Below are positions 1-13,303 of a stretch of DNA of 64,000 nucleotides, piece by piece (positions within the stretch are counted from its first letter, which is position 1; every line of letters starts with the position of its first letter). Made by a program: the position numbers and the translations under genes. This DNA comes from Erythrophleum ivorense (Eukaryota > Streptophyta > Magnoliopsida > Fabales > Fabaceae): contig JAIUCV010000002.1 of NCBI GenBank assembly GCA_026724425.1, positions 1,369,001-1,433,000 on the forward strand, read 5' to 3'. The notes under the pieces are model-generated. The model ran no database searches. It was not told the DNA's origin and worked only from the letters and a program-made list of their open reading frames with translations.

Positions 1-2454
1 AGCAAAGGCATAAATTTCAGAATCTCTTATAAATAATATGTTCACTCCTACTCTGAGATTTGAATTTAGCGCTTGCTAAACTACGGCAGGCACTTCTTTT
101 ATATATTTAATTACTCAACAATACTACAAAATGACAGGTCTTCTAACCTTAACCTGATGTTGCCGATGAACTACAAGTGCAAATAACATCATTAAGTTTT
201 ATCAATATTAATTGTTATTCTCTCTCAATCATCATGTTCGCATCCCTCTACTCCAAACACGCACTATTTTATGGTCCCCCAGTGCTCTTCCTTTTTCAGT
301 AGAAAAAAACCCCCCCATCAAGGTTTGCTTTATCTGACTACCAAAGCATAGCTATGAAGCTAGTGTCATGCCAGATTTGCAAAGTATTAATCTCTACTTT
401 CCGAAGTGTCTTTCAATTGAAGGAAAGAAGAATCATTATTATACAATGGATGGTAGACTGAATTTTCTTACTCAGGCTATGATTGAGTCCCATGTTCCTA
501 ACGTTTTAGCCATAACGAAAGCTTTTTTCTCAAAGTTTGAACTTGGAAAGAAATAACTAAATTATGTACTCTCTTTTTTTTTTTTTGGATGAGAATAGTA
601 TGCACTTATATTTGATTTAGTGCTTGTTGCAAATTAACCATTTTAGTTGCCATCAAAGCTCCCAAAGAGAAGAAAAAAGATTACTCATAGTTGGTCGTTC
701 ATGCCTGATCAATCGGAATGGAGCTTTCCCTTTCACGGACGCAAAGAAAGGAACTTTTTGCACTCTATATATATATATATATGTATAAAGTTTTGCATAT
801 GTTATACTCCGTTTAATTTGATGACATTTTATCATAAGGTTTGAAAAAAATTGGTTAAATGGCTTTTAATTTTTTTTTGTATAAAAAATGATAATATAAA
901 TAAGTTATTTTAACATTATTAGTCAAGACACTAATAACATACTTAAAATCTCTTTTTTTTTTTTATACTTTGACTTAGAGATTAACATAAAGGTAAGACC
1001 TATTATAAAATAAATAGAAACCTATTCAATTAGTTGAGGAAATATAACAATTAACATAAACTCTTGAGTTAAACCGATGTGTATGAATAATTACAAAAGT
1101 GTTATTAATTCTTTTTTATTAGTTAAGCCAACTCATGACATAAAAGTTGGGATAATTTTTTTTTTAAAACTGTTTCTATAAACTTTGTAACGTGATATAA
1201 CTTTCTTCTGAGAAAAGAAAAATCATACACCAAAAGATTAGAGGTGTCATAATTTATATATCCCAAATTTTTTTAATTTTTTTAATTGAATTGATCTAAA
1301 CAGCTGTCGTTAGTACTATATTTTTTCTTCCTTACCCACCGCACCCAACGAAACCAATTTAATATGAATTCAAACATTAATTTCGAGGTTGTCACTTCCA
1401 AATTTGACAACCAAAAAAAGGAAAAAAAAAAAAGCATCGTCAACAAAGGATCTTACTTGATCAGAAACAAATCGCAAATTTACATTTCGATAACGGGGAA
1501 TATATTTCTTGTCTAAGTGGCATCTCTCTAAGCAATCACATATTGATTTTTGTAAATTGGGCTAAAGTTTCTAACGACGTACATTTTGACATTAGTGAAG
1601 TCTACTTTATGTTAACAAAAGTTATGTTTAGATTCCAAAATAAAGTCATCTTTAGTTGCTGTAATTGCTTCATAGGGTCCACCAGAGAACCCAGAGGCTT
1701 ATCGGTAAGATCCTCACGGGCATGAATTATTAGGTATTCTTATTAATCATCAAAAGTCCAAGCCTTGACAATTTAACTACAGCATGCATTTTGACAGTTT
1801 ATTTAAAAAAAAAAAAAAGCTCTATTTAATTAATTTGTTTCTGTTGCTACCGCTAAATTTTTGCATTTTTAGCTGTTGATTTGCATCTATTTATGCAAGA
1901 ACATGATGCCCTCCGAGTGAGGTTGTTTCTTATTGTATGTTCTACTTAAAGCTACACAAGTAATATAATTTTGTTTCCAATAAGGTCACTTAAGCCGAAA
2001 AAAGTTGTTTCTTTTTTTTTTTAATTTTTTATAACGTTTGTATTCACTGGTATAAGGTCTTTTTTATTTTTCTATATTCTTTTAAGAGGAAAAGCTTTAA
2101 AATATTTTAATGATTGAAGGATTAAATTGATATACATGATATGTGAAGAACTAAATTAAAAAATTTACTAATCTATCAATCAGATATTGAAATTTAAATT
2201 TTCTGTTCTCCTTTTTAAAGGACAGAATCTTGTTCATTTTATTAGGAAAACAGAGGAATGTTAATTGCTTGTGTTGTTCGACCTCATATAGTGTGGGTAC
2301 GGTAGGGGTTGGGGAATTATGCTAGCAGTAATGGAAGAGGTGGAAGTCTACAACATTGCTTCTAATTAGTCCATGAGAAATTGTGAAACTGTTTTTGACC
2401 ATTTCAAATTTACAACATTACCCACTGGTTCATCACCACTCAAATTCACGTCTG

Positions 2455-2479
2455 TATATATATATATATATATATATAT
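2455..2479. repeat. (TA)n microsatellite
   Basis: An uninterrupted run of alternating T and A, 25 bases long. It is immediately followed by a short CA-rich stretch. Similar runs occur at 26299-26322, 54124-54152, 56708-56736 and 59788-59812. Confidence 0.95.
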
Positions 2480-2935
2480 GCAAACACACACACTCATGAC
2501 AGCTGTACATAAGTACCATCCTCATTTAACTGATTAGTCCTAACGGGCCCCATTCCTAGATTAGCTCGTTCTCTCATTGGGCTCCAAACGCAAAATTGGA
2601 ATCCTTAACGTTAACGTTAGAAAATCAATTTGTTATTTTGTGTGGTCTCTGCTACAGCATATCTGTTCAAAGTTTTCTTTTTCTTGTATGTATCCCAGAC
2701 CAATAAATACATTGTACAAACCCAAAAATAAAGAAGAAGAAGCCGTTCCGTGACTTCGATGAACATGAAGAGTCCTTCATATGCTACAAATCCTATATGC
2801 CTCTGTTGGGTGAGCTGAGCTGAATAAGAAGCGGAATAGGATGCCACCCGTCTAAATCCTTACAGTGGATAGCGCGCTCATGCATCCGTCAGAATCACTA
2901 TTCACCTATAGCTAAACGGGTTTCATAGGAAGCAT

Positions 2936-3087
2936 ATTCTTTTGAAATTCACTCCAGGTAAAATGAAGGGAGGAAAAGAGAGAGAAGTGTAGATCCCACA
3001 TTTGACATGTGGGTCCCACACAATGTAAGATCTACAGCTTTCTCTCTTTCTCTCCTTCCACTTCATCTGAAATGGACTTCAAAGAAT
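2936..3087. mobile_element. Foldback (MITE-like) element, about 150 bp
   Basis: The two ends are imperfect inverted repeats: the left arm begins ATTCTTTTGAAATTCACTCC and the right arm, read on the minus strand, begins ATTCTTTGAAGTCCATTTCA. Both arms continue into GA-rich sequence (AGAGAGAGAAG against AGAGAAAGAGAG). The centre is a near-perfect palindrome around GTGGGTCCCACAC, flanked by GTAGATC and GATCTAC. There is no coding capacity. A related foldback lies at 59576-59731, and a partial extra arm follows at about 3140-3210. Confidence 0.6.
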
Positions 3088-5559
3088 CCAACTTCAAATT
3101 TCATGTCAGATATGAACTCGCTTCTTTCTCTCTTTCTTTCTCTTCATTTCACCTGAAATGAATTTAAAGGGATCTACTATTTTTCTCCCCACTTCACCTA
3201 AAGTAATCCAACCAAATGGGGTTTTATACCCACTAATGACCAAGTGGTCCTCACATAGAGGAAACCAAGAACCCATTCCATACGATGTTACAATCGCCTA
3301 CTGTAGAGATTAAGACATTTGAACCTATAGTCATCTCATATTTCTCCACATACCTTATCTATATTGCTTAGTTAGTTTTCCAAATTGATCTCGAAGGATT
3401 TTGGGAAGTCTACATACACACACGTATATATATGTGTATATTGTGCAGGAACGTCATTTGGGTGTTATAGTGGCTGAGACATGAGAGAGAACACAATGAT
3501 GATGCCTGAGCTTTCCACATGACCTTGTGGATTCTCTCAAGTTTCCCAAACAAATTGGTGGGGAGGAATATTTCTGTGCAGAGAGCACCAAGTAGTTGAT
3601 GTTTGTCTCCTTCGACATTATAATAGTTCCTTGCATGTGAACCCTACGTTTCTCTGAGAAAATAGAGAAGCTCTCTAAAGAAAGTACTTCCTATATAATT
3701 TCATTTCTGACACTGCGTTTTGTGGTAACACAGTCGTCCACATGAATGCTTCGATTGGTGTAGTGGGACACTCCTCATTCCTTTGTTGAACTAACGAGGG
3801 AATATTCGGGATTGAAGATTCATGTGCCCTTTCTTGACATAACTATTTACGAATAATACAGGATTTTAATGAAAATAAAAAAGAAATTGAGAGAGGTGAA
3901 TTGCCCTTGACTATACTGGTCATTCATACGTGGTTGGATACAGAAGTGGAGCAGCTCGATGGAGATGAAGAGTAAAGCTCCAAAGCAGGGAAGGACAGTT
4001 CAGTGACTTCACTATGGGAGATTTCTAGATACATTCTGTTTATAAAAAGTAAACATATAAATTAATTATACTAAACTTTGGTGATTTTATAATTAGTTTG
4101 ATTTATTTATGATTGCGTGACCAAATTTATCAAAATAAAATAATAATAAAGAGCAGCGAAGCTATCTGGGGACGGTTTCTACAATGCATTGCGGCTAACG
4201 ATTAAATTTGAGAAAGGGGTCAACATGGAAAACACGGACACCCCACAAACAAAACTTTGAGGGTAGGGAAATTTAACTTTTCTTTATTTTGAAGGGAAAA
4301 ATTGCTGATGAAATATGCTATTAATTTTACATGAATTATAAATGAGTCAATTAGAGTAGAAGGGGGGGTGTTTCGACTTGTAGTTATCAGGAGTTGATTT
4401 TGAAATAAAGCCAAAACAAGACATTAAAATTGGAAATCCATTTAAATTTTTATTTGGATGGCATATTGAGGGTTAAATGTAAGACTGGATTGGATATTTA
4501 GGTGGGATAGTTGCAGCTAAGTGGATCAACAGTGATGATATTATTTTGATCAGTTTTATCTAGAACCTGAAAGTTGAGAATCAATGTCAATCTCCACTTA
4601 CGGGTTCAAATCCATTAATAGGTTAGGTTCATCTTGAGGCTAGACCCTTCATAGTGATACAACATAAGCACCATTTACATTCAACTCTCAAGCTGACTAT
4701 TATAGTTTTTTCCCCCTCTTTTTTAAGATCTTAAATCTTTTTTTTTTTTTTGACAAAATCCAATTTAAGAACTCTCTCCCGTCATGAACAAACTTTTTAC
4801 TAATTTAGCAAAGATTTACGGCATTTGATATTACAAGTGAGAGTTGTTTAACTGGAAATTTAAATTCAGTGTTAAATGGTAATAAATTTATAACTCGCAT
4901 GGCACTAATATTAAATTTTAAGATTAAGATGAATATGATATTAACGGTTTAATCTTTATCTTATTCCTTTGCGTGCTCCCTTTCTCCAATCTTTCTACCA
5001 TCTGCAAATTGAATTGCAAAACTTAAATTCCTTGAACTTCATAAAAAAAAAAAGAATAATCAGTAATTAGACTTCAAGAATATCTCACACGATTTTCTTG
5101 AGAAATGATATTGATTATGTAAGACACTATAAAGTAATCCAATACATTTATTTGAGGCACAAATTCTTTGAAGCATCTCAAATAATGAAAGGACTACAAG
5201 ATCTATATAAAATCTTGCACTTTTGTTGTTTTCACAACTTTCTTGTCTACGAATTATTCCCTTTCGTTTACAGTCCTTGTATATTTAAAATACTAAGTTC
5301 TTTTTTATGTCAGTGGGAAAATTGAATCGATTCCATACCCAATTTTAAAAGGGTAGGTTGCCTTTATTTTTGGTGCAAATATTTTTTTCTTAATGGTTGC
5401 TAGTTGGTTAAACTTAGCCAAATAAACACCTTGCAAGTTGCAACATAGTATACACAGTGCGAAAGCATAAAATTGTCGAAAAGACTCCCGACAACAAAAT
5501 ACATATGGCATAAGTTAGAAGAGAGAAGTGAAAAAAGAAAGAGAGATTCGAAGTGAAGA

Positions 5560-6150
5560 AACATTATTTGGTATATTAGAGATGAAAAGGCTAATAGATT
5601 TCACAATTATTATTGAATCGTACTATTTATTCTATCTAAATTTTGAAGAAAAATTATTGTTAGATATGAAAAGAAAAATAATAATATTTTATCTTCAATA
5701 ATAGTAATATTTTATATTAAAAAATTTTAAATTTTCAAATTATTTTAAAAAATTTAATTGCAAAAAAATTTAATTTAAAATTCAAAATTATAATTATCTT
5801 GAATATTTAAAACTTTTTATTCTTAAAATTTTTTTAAATAATTTCGAAATGCTTCACCATAAATTTTTAAATGCCTTCAGTTTAAAATATTTAATTGCAA
5901 TTTTTTATTTTATATCAATTAATAAATTTTTTTTAATACTTTTAACTTCAAAAGTATTTTAATTGCTTATTCGTATTTCATTTTCATTCTCATATTATTT
6001 TTCCTCTATCAAACGTTAAAATAAAAAAAATATTACCATCTCTTTTTATATCTTACCAAACATAGTTTTTAAATTATAAAATTCCGATTCATCCTTATTT
6101 TTATTCTCCCTTATATTTCTTTCTATTCTATTCTATCAAACACAACTTAA
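5560..6150. mobile_element. Degenerate MITE-like AT-rich stretch
   Basis: The right end reads TCTATCAAACACAACTT, and the left contains TATTTGGTATATTAGAGATG, a loose inverted match of the kind seen in the clearer element at 13304-13832. The interior is almost pure A and T with many local self-complementary runs. The ends are uncertain because the composition makes chance matches likely. Confidence 0.3.
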
Positions 6151-6627
6151 ATTCACCCTCCCGCTTACTTTCCACCAGCATATAATAAAATAGTATGAAA
6201 CCAAATTTAATTTAAATCCTCTTAAATAAATAAATAATAAAATATCTCTTAAATAAAAAAGAAAAAACAAATAATTCAAAATGAATGTACATAAAATCCT
6301 TTCTTTTTTCTTTTTTCTCTCTTTCCTCTCTCTCTCTCCCTCCCCCCACTTTGGATATAACTTACCTTATTCATCACCTAAAAATCCAAATCCCTGTCAA
6401 ACCCGCTCATTACACATGCACTGAAAATACAAAAACCTCGCGCTCAATCACATTTTTAATTTCTAATCAATTCTAGAACAATCGAAGTATACAATGTTGA
6501 TCCAGGCTCAGGAATGGCGAACTTCGAACTAATTACAATTCAGGAGGCAACGGACACATCTACATATTTTTTCTGATACAAAATGTGATCTACAACAACC
6601 AAAAAAGAAAACATCATCCAACTACAA

Positions 6628-9600
6628 CTACATCCGCTTGGAAACAGATGAAGGCATATCCTCATCATCCGAAAGAGAGAAAACACCTACCGAATCACTG
6701 GGTTTTTTCTTCACTTGTTCTTCTGAAACTCCACAGTTGCCACATATTTCTGAATCACTCTCTCCCCTGGATACCCCAGAAAGCGATACTAATCCCATGG
6801 CTGCAACGCTGTTGGCGATCACATTAATGTCTCTGGTTCCAGTATAAAGACCTCGGCTGCCAACGACAATTACATTGTTTTGCTTGTCAACGGAATTTGT
6901 TAATACTGCAGGCAAAGCATCCATCACCTGTTGATTAGCCTGGCTTGAACCACTTATCAGCAGGCGTAGAGTCTCTCTCGCACCTTCCACTACAGAATCA
7001 GATTCAGAAATCAGCGGCTTCACAAGGTTTGGGTGCAATGGTGGAATGGTAGTTGACAGAGCAGGGCCAGCACTCACAAGATAGCCCTGACCTGAAGAAC
7101 ATACATCAATTACTGGGACATGGACAATTGGATCACATATTAATGGTGTGAAGGTGGGAATCTGCTGGGAAGTTGGCAGGGACATTCTAACCAATGGATC
7201 GGGCAGGAAGGGAGGAAAATCCATCGATGTACTGAGATTAAGAGAAAGAGTTGGTGACAACAGGTTAGCTGGCACCATGTTGGGTAGCAAGGAGACATCT
7301 GATGGAAGAGGAGGTGATTTAGGAGATGATTCAAGGGATTGTGGCGGTGCCGCTGTGGCTGGAAAAGTTGACGCACCTGGGGAACACCAACAATAATAGG
7401 GAGAAAAAAGGGGTGAAACCAAGGGAGGGACTTCTGCTCCAGAACCAAGGCTTGGCGGAACAGTTAACAATCCTAGTGATCCCAGAAAACTTGGAGAAAG
7501 GGCACAATTTTTGGTAACTTCTGAAGGTTTTCCAAAATCAGATTGTTTTGAGGATGCATCCAAGGTGTTAAGAGAATCATTTCTCAAGTTGTCAACTACA
7601 GAATGATGGCTATCACTACGACGCTTTATCTTCTCCCTTGCAGCAATCCTGAGGGAAGATAAGTTTCTAGGAGGACCCTCTTTAAAAGAACTTGATCTTG
7701 GGCTAAGACTACCCTGGTAAAGTGTATTTCCCTTCACTGCCTGACCCCCACTATGTCGAGACCGGTTAAATTTTGACGCAGATGAAGAGAGTGAATTTTC
7801 ATACAGATCATTGCAGATAACCGTGGTATTAGCATATGGGGTTGAAGCACCAGCTGACCTTTCACAATAATTGCCCATTGTTGATCCCACAAGATAAGCA
7901 CGGAGCTGAATAGCAAAGCAGTCAAGCCTTGACTTGCTAATCCCACTCAGCTCAGCAATAGATGGTTTTCTCTTGAGCAAATCCTTCATCTGATATTATA
8001 AATGGGAGGCGGGAAACAAAAAGGTTTGAGAACAACTAGGAAGAATGCAGGAGAACTTTCAAATCCAGTCTAGCCCATATGAAAAATTAAATGAACGGAT
8101 TCAATTAAATGTACAAGAGTAAACAAATAGCCAAAATCACCTTTGCAAGTAATTCAATTCCCAAAAGCTTAGAATTCTCCGAGCACCAGAAGAAAAGAGT
8201 TCTGCCATCTGGAGTCCTTAAAAGGAATGATCTGCCACAACTGTCCGCTGGGATTTCATCAATCACAACAGCAGAGCACTGGGATTTGCTTGTGGGGGTA
8301 AATATTCTCTCCAGGTTACCATCATCCCCAATAAATGAGAGACGAAGATCAGAACTTGGCAGTAGTGTCAGAGTCAAGTTTCCCCTGTAAAAACGTCAGT
8401 ATAATATCAATTTGTAATAGGCGAAATCTAAAACAAAATATGAAAAAAATTGCACTTAAAAATATGATACAAAAACTGCAAATCTTAACCCACTAATACA
8501 AAAGCTTTATTTCAATTAACTTAATTATCTGAACTGAAGTTTCAAGATTTGCGAACCAAGCTTCCTAAATCTCCAAAACAAGTGCTTTAACACACCACCT
8601 CAACATAATAATAGGAACTAAGAAGTTTCAGTTATTGCGAGTGAAAAAATAATTCCATATATGATATTATCTGGACTATATCCTTCAATCAGAAGGAATA
8701 ACACACGTACAGACCATATTAGCCTCAATAGAAAAAATTTTCAATCTTCTATGGAACCTAGGGAAGTTCAGGAATACACCAAATGAATCCATGAAATTAA
8801 TTCTCTATTTCTCTTCAACATTATTTTGCATGTTGGATGAAATCATATCATTTCAGGGCACAAGAATTTCTAGTCTAATGCTAAGCACTTATCAGTTCTG
8901 AACTCAAAGCCAATAGCTCCCAAATGCACAATCATCATTGATAACGAGAAGGTATCTCAAGGACAGAGAATTACAGTCTCATTATTTATAGCTACATACA
9001 ATGATATGATAACAGTTGACTTTTAATACCAACCAAAAGATATTTAAAAATGACAGACAACCACACAAAAACAGTATACAAAACAGAATCAAATACTAAA
9101 TAAAGATCATAATAAATTGGGTGATTCAGGTAACCATCAACATAGATTTTTCCATTCGCGACCAAATTGACGCCTAACGAAGAAAATTAGTTCATCATAT
9201 TACATGTACATACCATTAAAAATCAGGTACACATTAAAAGCAGTACACAACTATGGAAATAAACATCATATTGCTAAATTGGATGCGACCTACTGAATGT
9301 TTTTTTTTTTTGGCCATAAAAAACTCCAAACCTACAGATCTGAAACACAAAACAGCAGCAATATATAATATAGGATCATGAAACTACCTTTACTTCCTCT
9401 TAATTCAGAGATCATTATAGAATACGCCCAGTTACCTACAAGTCAAAAGACATTTTTACTTGGAAGAATGAACATATTACCATCAATAAACTAAACCATA
9501 GACTCCGTAATTTCTATTGATCATCCAACAGACTACATCCTTTAGTAAGATTATGACTGCAATTACAAGCCAATTTAGTAAATAACCAACATTCAAATTA

Positions 9601-11427
9601 ATGACAACTACATAGAAGGAAAGGAAAACAAAATTGCTATGATAAATATGTTAATCCTCGTATAGCAGTCAAATCAATTTTACATAAAGCTTAAAAAAAT
9701 CAAAGTAAATCAACAAGGCGCATGCTTATTTAAAGTTACTAAAAAAAAATTTTTTTGTCATAGCAAAACAGCCAGCAGATAAAGGTATATGCAAATCATA
9801 CCACTGGTATCCAGGATATAGTCATATATGAACAAATTAGGCCCAAGATGCTAAACACCCCCCCCCCCAAAACAAAGGAAAAAAATAGTTTTAAGATTTT
9901 AGAAAAAGGGCTTCACTTAATATTTGATAGCTGGTCTCAGAAATATAGCCTCTCCTGAAGAAATTGGAACAAACTAACCCCCCTAACAGTCCCAGTGGAA
10001 TTAGGGGAGGGAGGGGGGGGGGAGTAAAGAATTAACAGGAGGCTCCACTTAGTGCCAAAGAGGTCGCAAATAAATAAAAGTGACCCAAAACTTTGACCAC
10101 AGAGTGTTTGACAAAAGCATTAAACAAATAGGAACCAGGAAACAAATGCATTTTTGACAACAAGCATTTGAGGAAGGACATGAATGTATAAAAATTGTAC
10201 TCATGCATACACAATGTCGCACAGTGACACTAACTGACATACTGCAAAACAAGAAAAAAAATACTAACACCATGAATTATCTTAAACCAGCAGCCTGCAT
10301 GGAATATGAAGCATAATTGAAAACACACAACAAAATTGTAATAGCAGTAGTAGATAGTTGTGACGACAACACAAAAGAATACAGTATCCAGTCCTATACC
10401 CCCAGACAGCAATGAACATATTAATACCAGAAGAATAAATCATATTTACAGATAGAGAATCAAACTGAGTGGGTGATACTTAAAGTTGTAAAACTCAAAT
10501 GGAAAGTAAGAAGTTAGAATATTTATCTATGTATATAATGTAACTGCTTGGTGCTAAAATGCATGACTGAATGTTTATACTTTTTCCTAAACAATAAGTT
10601 GTGAAATGCAAATCCCATTCAAAAAAAATCTGTATCTGATTCTGATATCTCAAACATGGAGAAGACAAGTAGGTTGCAAAGCAGGTTTAAATGAGATTAC
10701 CTATTAGCAGTAGGGCACAGGCGAGTGCCTTCCTTATTGATTTTTCCAACGCGGATCGAAACAAGAGGTACGCAGAAGCATCTGGCTAGGATACCAACCT
10801 CTGATGGCTCGAAATGCTGTATAGTGCAAAGAGAGAGAGGAAATCAAAAGCTCGTCAGCCATTAAGAAAAACCATGTTAATAATAATTATAATCATTGGT
10901 ACAATGATATCTAGTACATAAAAGCAGGGGAACTCATAAAAATCTCACTGATCACACTTCCAACTACCGTGGGCACCTTCCAGGTAACCAAGGCAACAAA
11001 ATTTAGCAAATGAAATTTATACCTGACTTAATTGAGTCAGAAGAGGATCTTCGGCGACGCCGCAAGAGGCATTCATCTTCAACAAGGGTTTCAACCTCTC
11101 GTCAGCGCGACATGCTCCCATAACTTGCATGTCGAGGGCCTGCAGCCACTGCAATAGCCGATCTTCACGATTGCTCTGCTGAAGCAACAGATCACCACCA
11201 CCTTCAGCCACAAGGATATCCGTCAACCGCTCCGCCAGCCCTATCTCACTCCTCGATCCACCATTCTCGCCCAGAAGTGTCGAACTCGCACTGGACCCAA
11301 CTTCGCACGAAGAGACGCTATACTCGGACGAAGAATCATCATAATCTTCGCCATTAGATTGATCCACGCGACCGAGCCCATTGATATTGTCACCATCAAA
11401 CAAATCTCGTCTTCTCTGATTATCCAT
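6628..11427 (-). CDS. Uncharacterised conserved plant protein, 708 aa, four coding exons
   Basis: Coding exons on the minus strand are 11427-11023, 10816-10701, 8384-8141 and 7989-6628, each with GT/AG borders. They join in frame to 708 codons plus a stop. The acidic, Ser-rich N-terminus (residues 1-60) is followed by a conserved core (about 70-300) containing DMQVMGACRADERLKPLLKM, HFEPSEVG and CFCVPLVSIRVGK. Exon 3 ends with GRSFLLRTPDGRTLFFWCSE and a Leu/Lys-rich helix. That pattern, strand plus LFFW plus helix, resembles the end of a PH/Pru fold such as RPN13; this is an inference. The last exon (residues 256-708) is mostly low-complexity Ser/Pro sequence, with a possible helical segment (VVEGARETLRLLISGSSQ) and an acidic tail, LSDDEDMPSS. 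The family is conserved in plants and I know no function for it. By position it probably corresponds to Arabidopsis At2g39950. There is no signal peptide or membrane segment. Intron 2 (8385-10700) is long and carries C and G runs. Confidence 0.85.
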
Positions 11428-11700
11428 AACAGATTATCTGGATATCAATCCGTTCAAAGGCAGAGCAACCGATACAGAAAACCGAAACCCTAGCTTCCGT
11501 TCGTTCCAGTCCAGGAACAAAATCTGATGCTTTACAATCCCAATCAGGTAAACAATATGCCGAGTGCTCAAATTCCAAGAACAGGAGATCTAACCGATAT
11601 TTGAGATGCAGAGAGAGAGAGAGAGGTAGGGTTTTTAAGAGAGAGATATGATATCTAAGACAGCCAACGTTTGTCGCTGCCAATGCTCGATTGGAAGAAA
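11428..11700 (-). promoter_or_regulatory. 5' UTR and proximal promoter of the 708-aa gene
   Basis: The stretch upstream of the ATG at 11427 is richer in G and C than the flanks. It contains a (GA)n run at about 11611-11625, which reads as a CT-rich tract on the sense strand, typical of plant 5' UTRs. No upstream in-frame ATG would extend the protein with conserved sequence. The transcription start cannot be fixed by eye. Confidence 0.4.
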
Positions 11701-11873
11701 GTGGAAACAACTGGTGGTTCTCTAAATAAAAACAAAGCCGCGCCAGCGTGACGTGTGACGGACCTGAAACCCATTATACAATGAGACTTTAGCGTGGGTT
11801 TGAGATCCGTGTGCCCTGGCCAGGGTCCGTCTGCGCCCGAATTCTTTACTTGACAGGCTTCAAAGTATGTGTG

Positions 11874-12580
11874 TTGGGAGATAAAACGACACCGTTTAAA
11901 ATTATAAAAAGATGATCGCAACCATTCATTCGAGAATGCCATCTAACCATCTATTTTATTTTCCTTAAACTAGCATTTGTAGTAGTAAGAATCCAAGCTT
12001 CCATCGCATCTTTTGCATTTGCACTCAAGCTTTCTTCAACAACCAAACCCATGAGGCATATCCATCCAACACAAGAAGCTGTCTGTTACTCAGTCTTTCA
12101 AATGCGAAGGTTGTGAAAAAACTAAAACCCAGATCAATTGCTAAGATCTGCGACCTCCATCAAATTGAAGTGGCTGTATTAGTGTCAAAGTGAGTAAATA
12201 TTTAAACCTGAATCAATTGCTGAAACTCAAATCATTTTGGAGCCACCGCATTTGAGGTTTGCAACATCCATGAAATTGCTGAGGTTGTATTAGTGTTGGA
12301 GTAAACCTCATCCAACAAACAAGCTTCAATATAATGTAAGCCTCACCCAACAAACAAGCTTTAGTATTGTGCGTTTAGGATTGCATGCAACGTGAAGAAG
12401 CACAAATGGAGCACCACGATATAATGAAGCAAAAGATAGCAAAATTGGGCCTTGAAGCTGTGACTTTTTCACACAAAATGTTAGGTTTCAGCTACTTCAA
12501 AGGGGACGATTGAGATCGCAGGAAATTGAATGGCTGAGATCATTTCTTTATAATTTGAAACGGTGTTATTTTGTCTCCAA
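11874..12580. mobile_element. Non-autonomous DNA transposon with about 55-bp terminal inverted repeats
   Basis: The left end reads TTGGGAGATAAAACGACACC and then GTTTAAAATTATAAA. The right end on the minus strand reads TTGGAGACAAAATAACACC and then GTTTCAAATTATAAA. The match continues with few changes through GATGATC and CCATTCA, giving arms of roughly 55 bp. The interior (about 600 bp) has no ORF and carries diverged internal duplications at 12125-12300 and 12300-12365. It sits a few hundred bases upstream of the start codon of the 708-aa gene, so it may form part of the upstream control region. Confidence 0.7.
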
Positions 12581-13303
12581 GTACGACGTGATTTGCAGCC
12601 TGCCAAGTAGAGAATCCAAACACGTGTACGGATCGTTTTAAAGTTGAGGCACGAAAATGATTAGATCATTTCAAGTAAATTTTAGCCCTTCATTTTGTTC
12701 TGACATGTGTCAAAGCATTTCAAAATATAAAGGGCTAAAAATTAACATACAAATAAAAATATAAATGTAAAATATAATTTTAGAGATAAAAATTTATTTT
12801 TATATATTTATTTTTAATAATTAAATCATAATTATTAAATAATATTAAATAATAATTATAAAAGAAATAAATATTACACACAAATCCTTTTTTTAAATCT
12901 ATCCTTCGTTATATCAATCATGATGGTAGTGTCTTGCATTAGTAACTGATTCCTACTTCTGGGAACTGAGCATGGGCTGAAAAATAAGGCCCTAGATATA
13001 ATTTAGATTATTTATATATTTTATTTATTTTTAAAATTTTTAATTTTAAAAAATGAAATATAAAATAAAAATAATTTTTTAATTATAAATTTAAAAATTT
13101 TATGGTTGATATTAAAAATAAAAAATTAAAATTATCTAAATTAAATTTAAACAATCTAAATATTTCTAAAAAATATAATCATGAGCTGTGCTCTTGTTTT
13201 TCAAAAATAAAGAATCTGAATTGCACTCATTAAATTTTGAACTGCGTTTTTTGAATTTTGATTTTAATTGAGATTATGGTCATCCACATAATGAAGCACT
13301 ATG

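Larger units (their letters stand above)
1..6480. other. Gene-free left flank, AT-rich
   Basis: I find no convincing coding gene here. The open frames are short (under about 80 codons), lack recognisable domains and have no consistent splice partners. The sequence is AT-rich with homopolymer runs, a (TA)n tract at 2455-2479, a foldback element at 2936-3087 and a degenerate MITE-like stretch at about 5560-6150. The bases just before 6628 should hold the 3' UTR of the minus-strand gene that ends there. Confidence 0.6.

Noticed and set aside
4560..4640. A GGGTTCAAATCC word resembling a tRNA T-loop
   Set aside because: The upstream 70 bases form no acceptor, D or anticodon arms.
10032..10412. 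Three overlapping minus-strand ORFs of 60-74 codons
   Set aside because: They lie within intron 2 of the 708-aa gene, are Cys/Phe-rich without any known domain, and have no splice partners.
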